The notes: generated from the sequence alone by a model not told the origin. A stretch of DNA of 41,608 bases from Myxococcales bacterium (GCA_011526095.1 WYBA01000459.1:1-41608), one strand, 5' to 3'; shown: positions 16,901 through 24,879, numbered from the stretch's first letter. Numbers and translations are program-made.

Positions 16901-19900
16901 TGCCCGGCGTGCCGGACTTCGTACTCCGGTCGAAAGGACAAGCGATTCCGTTTGTCGCCCATCCGAAACTTCAGGGCCGGCTTCGGGAAGACGACACAAC
17001 TCTTGGCGACCGAGTTGTTCGACGCGCAGCGCATCAGCAGCTCGGACGGGGAGTCCAAGCTGGTTTCATTCTCGGACAGCCGACAGGATGCCGCGAAAGC
17101 CGCGTTGGACATCGAGCGGAACCATCACCAGGACGTGCGACGCGAGCTTTTGATCGGAGCCCTCCGCTCTCTCGTCGACGAACGCCAGGCCGAGCGCACT
17201 CCGCTGAGAGCGGAGGTCGAGGGCCTGAAGAGCGCCCTCGCGCTTCCACTGACGGTACTGACGGAAGCTGCGAGGCAGCCGATCGTGGAACAGGTTCGCA
17301 AGCTCGAGGCGCAACTCCGCGACCTCGACGACCCCTCGGTTCCCGTCGTTCGCGTCCTCGGCCGCACGGACAGCACTGACCTAAAGACCGACAGCCGCGT
17401 CCCTCTCGTTGTCGCGAACATGGCCTTGCTCGGCATCCACCCATACGACGGGGCGGGACTGGAGCGACCAGCCGGCAAGGCTCCCGGTGCCGACAAGCCG
17501 ACCTACCTTCCGTGGACTGCGCTGCTCGGCATGACGCGTGATGTGTCAGCGCAACGAGTTCGCTGGCGAGAGCCGCGCAGAACAGAAGAGCAACCAGTTT
17601 TCGAGACAGCGCGGGCGCATTTGATCAGCAAGCTGCACGCAGTCATGACCGACGTGATCTTCGGCAAGACGTACTTCTCGCTGGAAGAAACGGGACTCGG
17701 CTACGTCGCGGTCCATCAGCATGCCGCGAGCGGCCCCGACGACGACAAGGAGACGAGGGCTCGCCAACTCGCAGCTCTGTTGCGCGTCTTGACCGACGTG
17801 TATCGCTATCTTCCGAACCCTTTCGACGACAAGCGCGATGAAGGCAAAGGCCCGGTCGAGTGGCTCGATTCCGACTCGGTCGATCGAAAGCATGTGAAGG
17901 AGTTCGCCAAGGCCGCGTGGGGGGATAGTCCGGACGTCTGGAAGCCTGAACTGACTCGAGCCCTCGAGGAGCTTCGAGATGCTGGCCACGTCGCGGGTCT
18001 CGTGCGCGTGGATGCTGTTCGAATCCGCCTCGTGGAGGCCAACGCCAAGTACGTGAGGTGCAGCAATTGCGGACGCGTGCACCTGCACGAGGGCCTCGGT
18101 ATCTGCACGCGGTGCTTCGTGCCGATGGCGTGGAACGCCGACACCACACGAAGCGTTTCGGAGCTGTACCATCGCTCATTCCTCGCCCGCAGGATCCAGC
18201 GGGCGGTCGACGTCAACGGTGTGCAAGGACTCGCGTCAGCGTTCCGTCTTCACTGCGAGGAACTCACGGGACAAACCCAAGAACCTGCGGATCGGCAACG
18301 GCAGTTCAAGGGCATCTTCGTTCCGCGGCTCGAGGAGTTGCTCGGAGACGACGAGCCCGACGAGCGAGACTTCGCAGCCGAGGTCGATGTCGACGAGCTG
18401 TACCGTAGGCGCGCCGAGATCGATCTCCTCGCGGTAACCACCACGATGGAGGTAGGCATCGACATCGGGCCGCTCCAAGTCGTGTTGCAGGCGAACATGC
18501 CACCGCAGCGATTCAACTATCAGCAGCGCGTGGGACGAGCCGGGCGTCGCGGCCAGGCATTTTCGATGGCGCTGACGATCTGTCGTACACGAAGCCACGA
18601 CGTCTACTACTTCGAACACCCGAAGAAGATGACCGGCGACCTGCCGCCAACCCCGTTCTTGACCAAACGCATGCCCGACATCGGGCAGAGGTTCGTGCGC
18701 AAAGAATGGTTGTGGGCTGCGTTCGCGGCGATCCGCAGCGAAGTCCGAAGCGCAGGGGAGGTCTACCCGGGCGACCTCTTGGTGCCGCCCGACATCCATG
18801 GTCAGTACCTCCCTCGACGAGTTTTCGCCGAAGGGAGCGACTGGCGAACGCGCCTTGCCGAGTCCGTCCGTTCGACGCGCGATGTCGCGCAGGACCTCGC
18901 TGCCGTGCTCGCCGAAGGCAGCGAACTCTTGTTCACGACCGAGACCGACGAGCTGCTTCACGCGATCGACGAGGCTGCTCGGCAAGTCGAGGTTCCTGGC
19001 CTCGCGCATGCCCTAGCAGAGTGGGGCCTGCTGCCGATGTACGGGATGCCCACTCGGGTTCGCAATCTCTACCTCGGCCTGGAGAAGGACTCGTCGCACC
19101 GCGAGCACTGGCGAGCGATCGATCGCGACCTCGATCTCGCGATCTACGAGTTCGCTCCGGGAGCTACGCTAGTGGCTGACAAGCGCGAGTACCTTGCCGT
19201 TGGCTTCACGCCGGCACTGACCGATCCGATTCCGACCAAGGGCGGCAAGATGGTCAAGGCTCTCCAGAAGCGAGCCTTCGGCCAACGATTCGAGTTGGTC
19301 CAGTGCGGCGCCTGTCATGCCTGGACGCGTCTCGACGATGGACAAGCCGTCGAGATATGTGCATGCACTGCTTCGCTGTCGGGCAAGCCTCGACACGTCG
19401 TCGAGATTCCTCACGCGTTTCGAACGAATTTGATGCGGGCGCGAGCGAACGAGGAAGAGGTGATCGGAGGCGTTCGTCATCGTTCGATTCAGGCGGAAGC
19501 AAAGAGCATCGAGTTCCTCACCGCTGAAGGATTCGGTCCTGACGGTTGGGTCCTCTCATACGCGCAGAAGACTTCGACGACATTCAGACTGAATCGCGGC
19601 CCGAAGCCCACACAGGAGGGTGACCAGCGCGGTCGAGGGTTCGATGTCGAAGTCGGGCGCGATGAATCCTCCCTCAAGGTCACGCTCGAGAGCCAAGTCA
19701 TCTCATCCGACGAGCACTTGCGTTCGCGTGTCCAAGGCTTCGTCCCGACCGGAGAGTCCGATCGCATCTGGCTCGGTTCTCCAAAGGTGACCGACGCGCT
19801 CTACCTCATAGTGCCATCGATCCCCGACGGCCTGGCGCACGACCGTCTTCCCTCCGTCGTGCTGGACGACGAGACGCGCAACGATGACGAGCCTTGGCGT

Positions 19901-20716
19901 GGCGTTCATCCTTGGCTCGGCCTTCGGGCGGCTGCCGTGTCGGCCAGCTTCCTCGTCGCGAACCGCGCCGCGCTCGCACTGGATATTGATCCGGAGGAGT
20001 TCGATGTCCTCGAGCCTCGCCGTTACGGTGCGCACGACCCACGGCCGCTGCTGAGCATGACGGACCACCTCGTCAACGGTGCTGGCTACTGCGCATGGTT
20101 AGCCGAGTCGAGCATCGACGGTGGCCCCCCTCGCGTTGCCGAGTTGATTCGCTCAATGCTCGAAGACTCGGATCAGTACCCGAGGAAGGACTTCTTCGAA
20201 GGAGCACACGTCGGGACCTGCGATACGTCCTGCTACCGGTGTCTGCGGCGGTACGGCAATCAACCGTTCCACGGGCTTCTGGATTGGCAACTCGGGCTCG
20301 CATTTCTGCGAACACTCGTGAGCCCGACGTACGTTGCCGGGCTCGACGGCACTTTCGGGTTTCCCGAGATCTCCTCGTGGCCGGCACTAGCCCGCAGGCT
20401 GGCGCGCATGATGGCCGAGAGATTCGGCCCGAGTGCTGTCGAAGGCGTCGGGTGGGCGGAGTTCGCAGGAGTCCCAGCGTTCCGCGTGAAGATGGTCGGC
20501 AGGCAACAGCCCCCCAGCCCGTGGGTTCTGATACGCCATCCGCTGTGGGCGTGGGATGACGTCGATGGCCCACCCCACGGTTCCGTGCTCGAGCGCGCCT
20601 GGGCGCAGATCGTCGACAGGGGGGAACGCCCTCCCCTCTGTTGGGACACCTTCAACCTCGCTCGTCGACAGGTGTTCGTGCGCGAGGCGGTTCGACTTCA
20701 AGCGAAGCAGCCGTGA
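13997..20716 (+). CDS. Giant DEAD/DEAH helicase with DUF1998-like C-terminus (DruE-like)
   Basis: 2,239 aa from TTG 13997 with a GTGAGG ribosome site. Motif I is GTGSGKT (K150), motif II DELH (519-522), motif III SSAS near 559, and motif VI QQRVGRAGRRGQ from 1509, so both RecA lobes are complete. Cysteine pairs suggest several zinc sites: CECC at 833, CPAC at 969, CSNC with a later CTRC from 1355, and the terminal CDTSCYRC (2075-2082) typical of MrfA/DUF1998 proteins. A long insertion separates motifs I and II. The single-chain fusion of helicase and DUF1998 regions at this length is the hallmark of DruE of Druantia systems. DISARM uses two proteins (DrmA, DrmB) instead. It probably translocates on invading DNA. 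Confidence 0.85.
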   Translation: MQDPIGSFERIRELYISYLDTAFRISDPDVASERRALLRTPGTLTTQPLVEPIPRYLPRERKDGGAVTFDDLYNVVDPDRALAALPPEARAAFIDLVIAGLFPSKPRDDKSLPLLRKGAFPPYEHQVRMLARGVSRGTPGVVTSGTGSGKTESFLMPVLAGIMREAIGWEPPSADYLKVPWWHDPATGRAYETEKKDGSTRVGLPPDKKASTKAPIASAFEPHRRGEKRTAAVRALVLYPMNALVEDQLVRLRRALDSREARAAMETHLKGNRLFFGRYIGATPVTGNPGSADEPRGLDAFLLKGKKAARSAGSVWCPDHKLADPETGEVALVDAWEDEYDRRKRRTDELFDDLVARERSQLQARLHALDTASRDALDARLDAHEREHGQGSVDEAVFVRHAKECGKRTQSSLERQYAERVGVNASLPRDLESHLLTADDARDAPSSAASDDSGFMFPSVDGCEQTHRWDMQRHPPDILITNVSMLSAMLSREVEDPIIEKTRDWLQSDEQSYFYLVLDELHLQRGAAGTEVAYLLRLLLHRLGLTHPENRHKVRVLASSASLPIEKKADGDSAAYLWQMFGPFGLDPSRVAAMQPAERKELWRETIVAGREQPSRYRVGSPPPRLPAGPFLELLAAHRPEVVIDIEVPFAQPLFAATPQPGSAHESAWRAACMALGVEMQTLPEAIKRATEEVTHRLVWACWESDHDASERGRTRAQLIDDLADKLFVDLPSGSENYDTRALAVRGLLFVRGARDGLGKILPKDDTAPSSFRVHTFFRSIEGLYAPAVKGAGALPAFGGPDRVAPIGGLTIDQKAKTKLGDRDLRVFEVLYCECCGALFFGGMRAKGEGRGALHTELLPQEDNLAGLPDEAVSQRFEELSWEDYAIFWPAPWSRSAETLVDRDHPEVGVWQKGALDPDTGALLTEKGVDSAGDISQRLVRGWFFDRKGTTAGHKRRWNEPGTHVPYACPACRTSYSGRKDKRFRLSPIRNFRAGFGKTTQLLATELFDAQRISSSDGESKLVSFSDSRQDAAKAALDIERNHHQDVRRELLIGALRSLVDERQAERTPLRAEVEGLKSALALPLTVLTEAARQPIVEQVRKLEAQLRDLDDPSVPVVRVLGRTDSTDLKTDSRVPLVVANMALLGIHPYDGAGLERPAGKAPGADKPTYLPWTALLGMTRDVSAQRVRWREPRRTEEQPVFETARAHLISKLHAVMTDVIFGKTYFSLEETGLGYVAVHQHAASGPDDDKETRARQLAALLRVLTDVYRYLPNPFDDKRDEGKGPVEWLDSDSVDRKHVKEFAKAAWGDSPDVWKPELTRALEELRDAGHVAGLVRVDAVRIRLVEANAKYVRCSNCGRVHLHEGLGICTRCFVPMAWNADTTRSVSELYHRSFLARRIQRAVDVNGVQGLASAFRLHCEELTGQTQEPADRQRQFKGIFVPRLEELLGDDEPDERDFAAEVDVDELYRRRAEIDLLAVTTTMEVGIDIGPLQVVLQANMPPQRFNYQQRVGRAGRRGQAFSMALTICRTRSHDVYYFEHPKKMTGDLPPTPFLTKRMPDIGQRFVRKEWLWAAFAAIRSEVRSAGEVYPGDLLVPPDIHGQYLPRRVFAEGSDWRTRLAESVRSTRDVAQDLAAVLAEGSELLFTTETDELLHAIDEAARQVEVPGLAHALAEWGLLPMYGMPTRVRNLYLGLEKDSSHREHWRAIDRDLDLAIYEFAPGATLVADKREYLAVGFTPALTDPIPTKGGKMVKALQKRAFGQRFELVQCGACHAWTRLDDGQAVEICACTASLSGKPRHVVEIPHAFRTNLMRARANEEEVIGGVRHRSIQAEAKSIEFLTAEGFGPDGWVLSYAQKTSTTFRLNRGPKPTQEGDQRGRGFDVEVGRDESSLKVTLESQVISSDEHLRSRVQGFVPTGESDRIWLGSPKVTDALYLIVPSIPDGLAHDRLPSVVLDDETRNDDEPWRGVHPWLGLRAAAVSASFLVANRAALALDIDPEEFDVLEPRRYGAHDPRPLLSMTDHLVNGAGYCAWLAESSIDGGPPRVAELIRSMLEDSDQYPRKDFFEGAHVGTCDTSCYRCLRRYGNQPFHGLLDWQLGLAFLRTLVSPTYVAGLDGTFGFPEISSWPALARRLARMMAERFGPSAVEGVGWAEFAGVPAFRVKMVGRQQPPSPWVLIRHPLWAWDDVDGPPHGSVLERAWAQIVDRGERPPLCWDTFNLARRQVFVREAVRLQAKQP

Positions 20717-21885
20717 GTACGCCGCCCCTACCGGAGCAGATGGGAGCTGTAGCGATCCCGAAGTTCCTGTCGCCGTCGCGTTTCGGCGATCTGATGAACT
20801 GCCGGCTGTCGGTACTGGCACCAGCTCAGACGACGGGCGTGCTTCCGACCTCGCCGGTCTCGGTGCTGGGGTCCGTGCTCCATCATGCGGTGCGAGAAGT
20901 TGGCGAGGGCCGGTGGGGGGATGCACCAACGGCAAGCACTGCGTTCGCTCGAGTTCTCGCGCAAGCGTTGTCAGATCTGGCGCCGACGCCGGTCCCGATC
21001 GACGTAGCCGTGGGGCGGCAACGCTGGCACACGAGGCTCGCGCGTGCTCGGGCTTGGGCGATCCAGGACGCTCCCGAACGAGGAAGTGGTGAGCCGCGTA
21101 GACTGGGAAGCTCTAGCGCGACGGCCGAGGCCCCGGTCGATCCTCGCGTCGACATCGGGCACGAGGCATGGATCGTGTGGCCCAACGGAAGGCTGCGAGG
21201 TCGTGCCGACCGCGTCGAATCACATCGAGAGAAGATCCGCGTCACCGAAAACAAGTCGGGGGCCATTTACGATCGTAACGGTGCCCTCGTCGAAGGCATC
21301 GCTATTCAGGTCGGGCTCTACGCGCTCGCGATCGAGTCGTTGACGTCAGCGCAGGTCGAGACGGTGGTCCGGCAGGACGCGCCGGTGGTCGTTCCATGGG
21401 ACGACGCAGCGCGTGCTCGCATCCGTGGCCTGCTGGACCACCAACTCGCTGGGTTGCCAGAGGCGGCCGTGTTGGACGCCAGCGATCTCGCGACGCCCGG
21501 CTCCCTGTGCCGTCGATGTACGTTTCGAGCAGTGTGCTCCAGGTACTTGAACGAAGCACCGCAGCTGTGGCTGTCGCCAGCAACGAGCGGTCGCATGCCG
21601 CTAGACGCCTGGGGAACGCTCAGAAAACTGGACGAGACCGCGGACGCGATTCGCGTCGAGCTGCGCGACGACGTCGGACGTCTGGTGGTTGTCGATGAAC
21701 TGTCGCGCGGGTGGGGCATGCAGGACTCGAGGATCGGCGATCGCATCTTCTTCTTCGGTCTCGAGGCCGACCAGGATCGACAGCATGCTGAACGAGTTCA
21801 GCCGACGAACTTTCGTGAGGGAGCACCGACGAAAGGAAGCACTCGCCGCCGCGCCTACGGGTTACGAGTGTTCCGCGCGACCTAG
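20713..21885 (+). CDS. Second Fe-S PD-(D/E)XK nuclease, with OB-like C-terminal extension
   Basis: 390 aa from GTG 20713, overlapping the helicase stop (GTGA). The open frame reaches 20641, but those residues duplicate helicase coding sequence. Core motifs are RGRADRV then IRVTENKSG (the D and ExK of PD-(D/E)XK), then IAIQVGLYALAIE. Cys ligands are one near residue 32 (DLMNCRLSV) and CRRCTFRAVC toward the end, as in Cas4. About 90 residues after the last Cys look like an added beta-barrel. As the last gene of the operon it is the likely DNA-degrading effector of the Druantia-like system, perhaps in the place of DruG. Confidence 0.75.
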   Translation: MSTPPLPEQMGAVAIPKFLSPSRFGDLMNCRLSVLAPAQTTGVLPTSPVSVLGSVLHHAVREVGEGRWGDAPTASTAFARVLAQALSDLAPTPVPIDVAVGRQRWHTRLARARAWAIQDAPERGSGEPRRLGSSSATAEAPVDPRVDIGHEAWIVWPNGRLRGRADRVESHREKIRVTENKSGAIYDRNGALVEGIAIQVGLYALAIESLTSAQVETVVRQDAPVVVPWDDAARARIRGLLDHQLAGLPEAAVLDASDLATPGSLCRRCTFRAVCSRYLNEAPQLWLSPATSGRMPLDAWGTLRKLDETADAIRVELRDDVGRLVVVDELSRGWGMQDSRIGDRIFFFGLEADQDRQHAERVQPTNFREGAPTKGSTRRRAYGLRVFRAT

Positions 21886-21932
21886 ATACTGTCGTGGCAA
21901 ACGAATGTCGCTTTCGGCGCTCGAACCCAGCG

Positions 21933-23117
21933 CTACAAGGCGACGAGCGCGCGCTTCTCCTCGGAGAGCGCTGCGCTACGGGTTGCGAGAAGCGCCAGCC
22001 GTACGAGTGCGAACGCGAGCTTCGGCGGAACAGCGTTGCCGATGCAGTCGGCAAGTACGCGGCGATGCTTAGCCGACGAGAAATCGAACCAATCGGGGAA
22101 GAACTGGATGCGCGCCGCCTCGTGCGGAGTAAGCGTTCGTGGTCGTGACGGGTGTAGGTAGCGCCCCTGCCCGGGTGAGCCAAATCCGGTCGTGATCGTT
22201 TGTGCCGGGTGTTCCCAGCGCAGGCGCCCGTACATCGACTTGTACCGGTGGTCCGGTTTGTCGCTGTGACACTCGGGACGCAAGTGGTTCGGTAGATCGT
22301 ACTTGTCGTGATCGAGCAAGTAGCGGGCGCGCGCTTGGTTCTCTGCGGAGAGCTTGCTCGCACTTCGGAAGAGGTCGCTCGAACTCTCGTCTTCCAAATC
22401 GCCGATCGCCCACTTGAGAGTGCGGGGTTTCCCGTTCGGCCCGGTCTCGAAGTCGTCGGCCGAGATCGACTGGACACCTTTTACGGCGACGATCGCATGC
22501 CGAGTGCGCTGCTGGGGAACGCCCAGCGACGAGGCCGAAACGACTGGAGCTGCGACTCCGTAGCCGAGCTTCGTCAACTTGTTGACCGCGCGACTGACCG
22601 CGTGGTTCGTCGCGTGCTGCACGCCCGGGACGTTCTCGATGATCACGGTGCGCGGATCGAGTACTTCGACGGCTCGCAGCATTCGCAGATAGAGGGCGTT
22701 CCTGGGATCGCGTCGCCGCGTGTGGTTGTTCAGGTTCGAGTGGCCCTGACACGGCGGCCCGCCGATTAGCAGGTCCACCGTGCCGACATCCTTCCTCGAC
22801 CGAGTCTCCACGAAGGTGAGCGGCTTGCCGAGTCCACCGTTGAAGCGCTTCGACACGTCACCTCGGAGCGACGTGATCGTCGATGCAAAGTTGGCGTCGT
22901 AGACATCGCGGATCTGCTCGTCCAACTCCATCGCGAGGACGACCTCCACGTCGTAGCCGAGCGAGCGCGCCGCCTCGATCGCGCCGAGGGTCATACCGCC
23001 GCAGCCTGAGAACAGGTCGACGACCCGCAGCCGCGGGCCGCCGCACGGGTTCGGCCGAACGGTGCTTCGCAGAAATGCGCGATCGCCGCCCGGTCCGAGT
23101 TCCGGTAGGCGCGTCAC
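21933..23117 (-). CDS. dcm: DNA (cytosine-5)-methyltransferase (Dcm type, DruM-like)
   Basis: 394 aa from GTG 23117. All main C5-methyltransferase motifs are present in order: I VVDLFSGCGGMTLGA (SAM binding, about 32-46), IV GGPPCQGHSN (catalytic C123), VI VIIENVPGV (E161), VIII PQQRTRHA, a target-recognition region of about 100 residues, IX-like LTPHEAARIQFFPDWF, and X CIGNAVPPKLA. It is therefore predicted active. It is transcribed toward the nuclease gene; the stops are 47 bases apart with only a 5-bp hairpin between. It would mark host DNA for the helicase-nuclease system. Its target site cannot be read from the sequence. It shares its upstream region with the ribbon-helix-helix gene. Confidence 0.9.
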   Translation of the reverse strand: MTRLPELGPGGDRAFLRSTVRPNPCGGPRLRVVDLFSGCGGMTLGAIEAARSLGYDVEVVLAMELDEQIRDVYDANFASTITSLRGDVSKRFNGGLGKPLTFVETRSRKDVGTVDLLIGGPPCQGHSNLNNHTRRRDPRNALYLRMLRAVEVLDPRTVIIENVPGVQHATNHAVSRAVNKLTKLGYGVAAPVVSASSLGVPQQRTRHAIVAVKGVQSISADDFETGPNGKPRTLKWAIGDLEDESSSDLFRSASKLSAENQARARYLLDHDKYDLPNHLRPECHSDKPDHRYKSMYGRLRWEHPAQTITTGFGSPGQGRYLHPSRPRTLTPHEAARIQFFPDWFDFSSAKHRRVLADCIGNAVPPKLAFALVRLALLATRSAALSEEKRALVAL

Positions 23118-23329
23118 GGACGCCCCCGCGTGGCGATCGTGGCGACGAGCTGCACCATGGCGACGCTACATCGAAACAACTGACGGACGCACGCGGTATC
23201 GACCTCCACCTTCGGGGGGAGGTGCTCCCTGTAGCACCCGTTCTGTCGCGATGTGCTGCGCCGCTGGAACGGTTCCGCGACCGCCGACGCGCCGCCGCAG
23301 CACCGCCCTGCCCGCCTTGATGTCAGCAT
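23114..23329 (-). CDS. Possible 71-aa leader ORF of the methyltransferase
   Basis: ATG 23329 to TGA 23114-23116, the stop overlapping the methyltransferase GTG (GTGA). The N-terminal half is Arg/Cys/Gly-rich and unconvincing. The second half (VEVDTACVRQLF, then VQLVATIATRGRP) is more protein-like. There is no ribosome site; a transcript starting in the 23337-23356 region would make it leaderless. It is either a translational coupler for the methyltransferase or a chance frame. Confidence 0.25.
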   Translation of the reverse strand: MLTSRRAGRCCGGASAVAEPFQRRSTSRQNGCYREHLPPKVEVDTACVRQLFRCSVAMVQLVATIATRGRP

Positions 23330-23336
23330 AGCGAGA

Positions 23337-23356
23337 TAGTATCTTTTTAGATGCTA
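23337..23356. promoter_or_regulatory. AT-rich inverted repeat, probable shared operator/promoter
   Basis: TAGTATCT, TTTT, AGATGCTA: 8-bp arms with one mismatch and a 4-base spacer, ending 4 bases before the ribbon-helix-helix gene. It is the most AT-rich spot in its surroundings and contains -10-like hexamers on both strands (TAGTAT plus, TACTAT minus). It could therefore drive the methyltransferase leftward and the regulator rightward, and be bound by the regulator. Confidence 0.5.
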
Positions 23357-23360
23357 ACTA

Positions 23361-23654
23361 GTGCCACGCCAGCCGAGACGAGGAAACAGCGTCCCGACGG
23401 AGTCCGTGACCATCAGGACTTCGGCGCAGGTGTGCTCGGACCTCGACGTGCTGCTGAAGCAGGCCCGCTTCGGGAAGACGCGCGCCGAGGTCGCCGAGCG
23501 GATCCTCAGCGAGAAGCTGCGCGACCTCGTCCTGCAGGGCTGGATGGGACCGGACGCGGTAACATCGCCCCTGCGAACGAGCACGGCACGAGAGCCCGCG
23601 CGGGCTGGATCCCGGAAGCCACGTGCTGAGAAAGCCAGGAGGGGATCGCGATGA
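23361..23654 (+). CDS. Ribbon-helix-helix DNA-binding protein
   Basis: 97 aa from GTG 23361 (a GTG at 23407 is an alternative, giving VTIRTS at the N-terminus). Residues about 16-60 fit the RHH/CopG fold: strand SVTIRTS, helix SDLDVLLKQARFG, turn KTRAEVAERILSEKL with a long second helix. The last 30 residues are basic and disordered (Arg/Lys/Ala). RHH proteins usually dimerise on short inverted repeats, and one lies at 23337-23356. The stop overlaps the start of the zinc-finger gene (ATGA). It may autoregulate and also control the methyltransferase. Confidence 0.7.
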   Translation: MPRQPRRGNSVPTESVTIRTSAQVCSDLDVLLKQARFGKTRAEVAERILSEKLRDLVLQGWMGPDAVTSPLRTSTAREPARAGSRKPRAEKARRGSR

Positions 23655-23872
23655 TCCTTGAACGTGTTCGTCGCTGCCGGTTCTGTCGTCGGGAGATGAG
23701 CTGCTCGGCGTTGTCGTACGCCGAGAACCCTTTCTGCACCGAGTGCTTCGACGAGCGCGTCCAAGCGACCGCTCCACCCGAGCCGGTGGAGTGGCGCCTC
23801 GAAGGCGACTACCTCAAGCGAGTAGACCTTCGAACACCGTCTTCAGGTGGGCCAGCGCGTCGCGATCACTGA
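23651..23872 (+). CDS. Small zinc-finger protein
   Basis: 73 aa with a very strong ribosome site (AGGAGGGG). Residues 9-32 hold CRFC...CTEC, a four-Cys zinc site with an extra Cys between (EMSCSAL). The rest is acidic and unstructured. It is translationally coupled to the RHH gene, so the two may work as a regulator pair, or as an antitoxin with a small partner. Its 3' end overlaps the convergent kinase gene by 59 bases. No named family recognised. Confidence 0.65.
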   Translation: MILERVRRCRFCRREMSCSALSYAENPFCTECFDERVQATAPPEPVEWRLEGDYLKRVDLRTPSSGGPARRDH

Positions 23873-24866
23873 GACCCGATCGCCAGTTCGACTTTTTGTC
23901 CTTCGAGCGTCGCGGCTCGCCCTGCTTCTCGGTGTACGTGCAGACGTCGAACCCCGAACCGTTCGCGACCTGCTCGACGACCAGGTCGGCACACCCTGGC
24001 CGCGATGATGTCCAGCGACGACCTCCTCCGGGGAGCGGCTCCATCCGCCAGTCCAGCTCCAACTGGACGCGGCTCAACGCGTCCGCCATCTCGGTTGCCG
24101 ACTGGTAGCGGTGGATCGGCAGCACCTCGAGCGCCTTGCGGAGGATGGTTCGAAGGCGTCTCGGGACGTGCGGCAGGAACTGCTTTCGGTCGGGGTACTT
24201 CCCCTTGCTAATGCGGTCCCGAACGTCCGTCTTGGCGGGACGCCGCGCCTTGCAGAAGTCGTCCCCGTTCAAGGCGCTGTAGAGCAGGAGCCCGGCCTGA
24301 TAGACGTCGGACATGACCGAGCCCGTGGCCGACCCGATCGTCTCCGGCGGGATCATCCAGCAATCGACATCCGACACCTTCACCAGCCCTGTCGGGAGAA
24401 TGACTCGTGCCTGCCCGAAGTCCGCGACCATCGGAACCTCGGTGTCCGAGAAGAGGATGTTCGCCGGCTTGACGTCGAGGTGAACGAACCCGGCCGCGTG
24501 GATCCGCGCCAGCCCGGTCAACACGCCCTGTGCGACTCGCATGACCTCGCTGAGTTGGAGAGGACGAACCTTGATGCGGTCGGCGAGGCTGCCCTTCTCG
24601 TAGTAGGGCATCGCGAGGCAGATCTCCGACGCGGTCTGGCATGCGTAGCGGATCTCGACGATGTTCGGGTGGGACGATCGAAACATCGCCTTCGCCTCGG
24701 CGAAGTAGGCGGCGACGTCATTGCCAAACCGATCCTTCTCGATTTCCTTCACGGCCATCATGCCGCCCAGCTGGGGATCGTCGGCGATGTAGACCGTGGA
24801 GTTCATCCCCTGACCGACGCCGATCTGGCGGTACCTGTCGTACTGGATGGACGCGACCACCTGCAT
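23814..24866 (-). CDS. Serine/threonine protein kinase with a C-terminal extension
   Basis: 350 aa. Complete Hanks-type kinase: Gly loop IGVGQGMNSTVY (15-26), VAIK-type lysine K40 in MAVKEI, helix-C Glu near 57 (FAEAKAM), catalytic loop HLDVKPAN (D131, K133, N136), and DFG at 149-151. The usual HRD is HLD, which is tolerated. Residues about 160-185 hold an activation segment ending in IPPETIG. After residue 290 a 60-residue beta-rich tail (LVVEQVANGSGFDVCTY) follows. There is no membrane segment or PASTA repeat. It sits 13 bases after the RNase H-fold gene, so they form one operon. Confidence 0.85.
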   Translation of the reverse strand: MQVVASIQYDRYRQIGVGQGMNSTVYIADDPQLGGMMAVKEIEKDRFGNDVAAYFAEAKAMFRSSHPNIVEIRYACQTASEICLAMPYYEKGSLADRIKVRPLQLSEVMRVAQGVLTGLARIHAAGFVHLDVKPANILFSDTEVPMVADFGQARVILPTGLVKVSDVDCWMIPPETIGSATGSVMSDVYQAGLLLYSALNGDDFCKARRPAKTDVRDRISKGKYPDRKQFLPHVPRRLRTILRKALEVLPIHRYQSATEMADALSRVQLELDWRMEPLPGGGRRWTSSRPGCADLVVEQVANGSGFDVCTYTEKQGEPRRSKDKKSNWRSGLSDRDALAHLKTVFEGLLA

Positions 24867-24879
24867 CGCTGCGATTGTC

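Noticed and set aside
13997..20716. DISARM reading of the helicase locus
   Set aside because: DISARM has separate DrmA helicase and DrmB (DUF1998) proteins plus a PLD protein DrmC; here one fused chain is present and no PLD motif was seen.
23361..23872. Toxin-antitoxin pair from the RHH and zinc-finger genes
   Set aside because: The second protein has no toxin-like fold; regulator plus accessory protein is the simpler reading.
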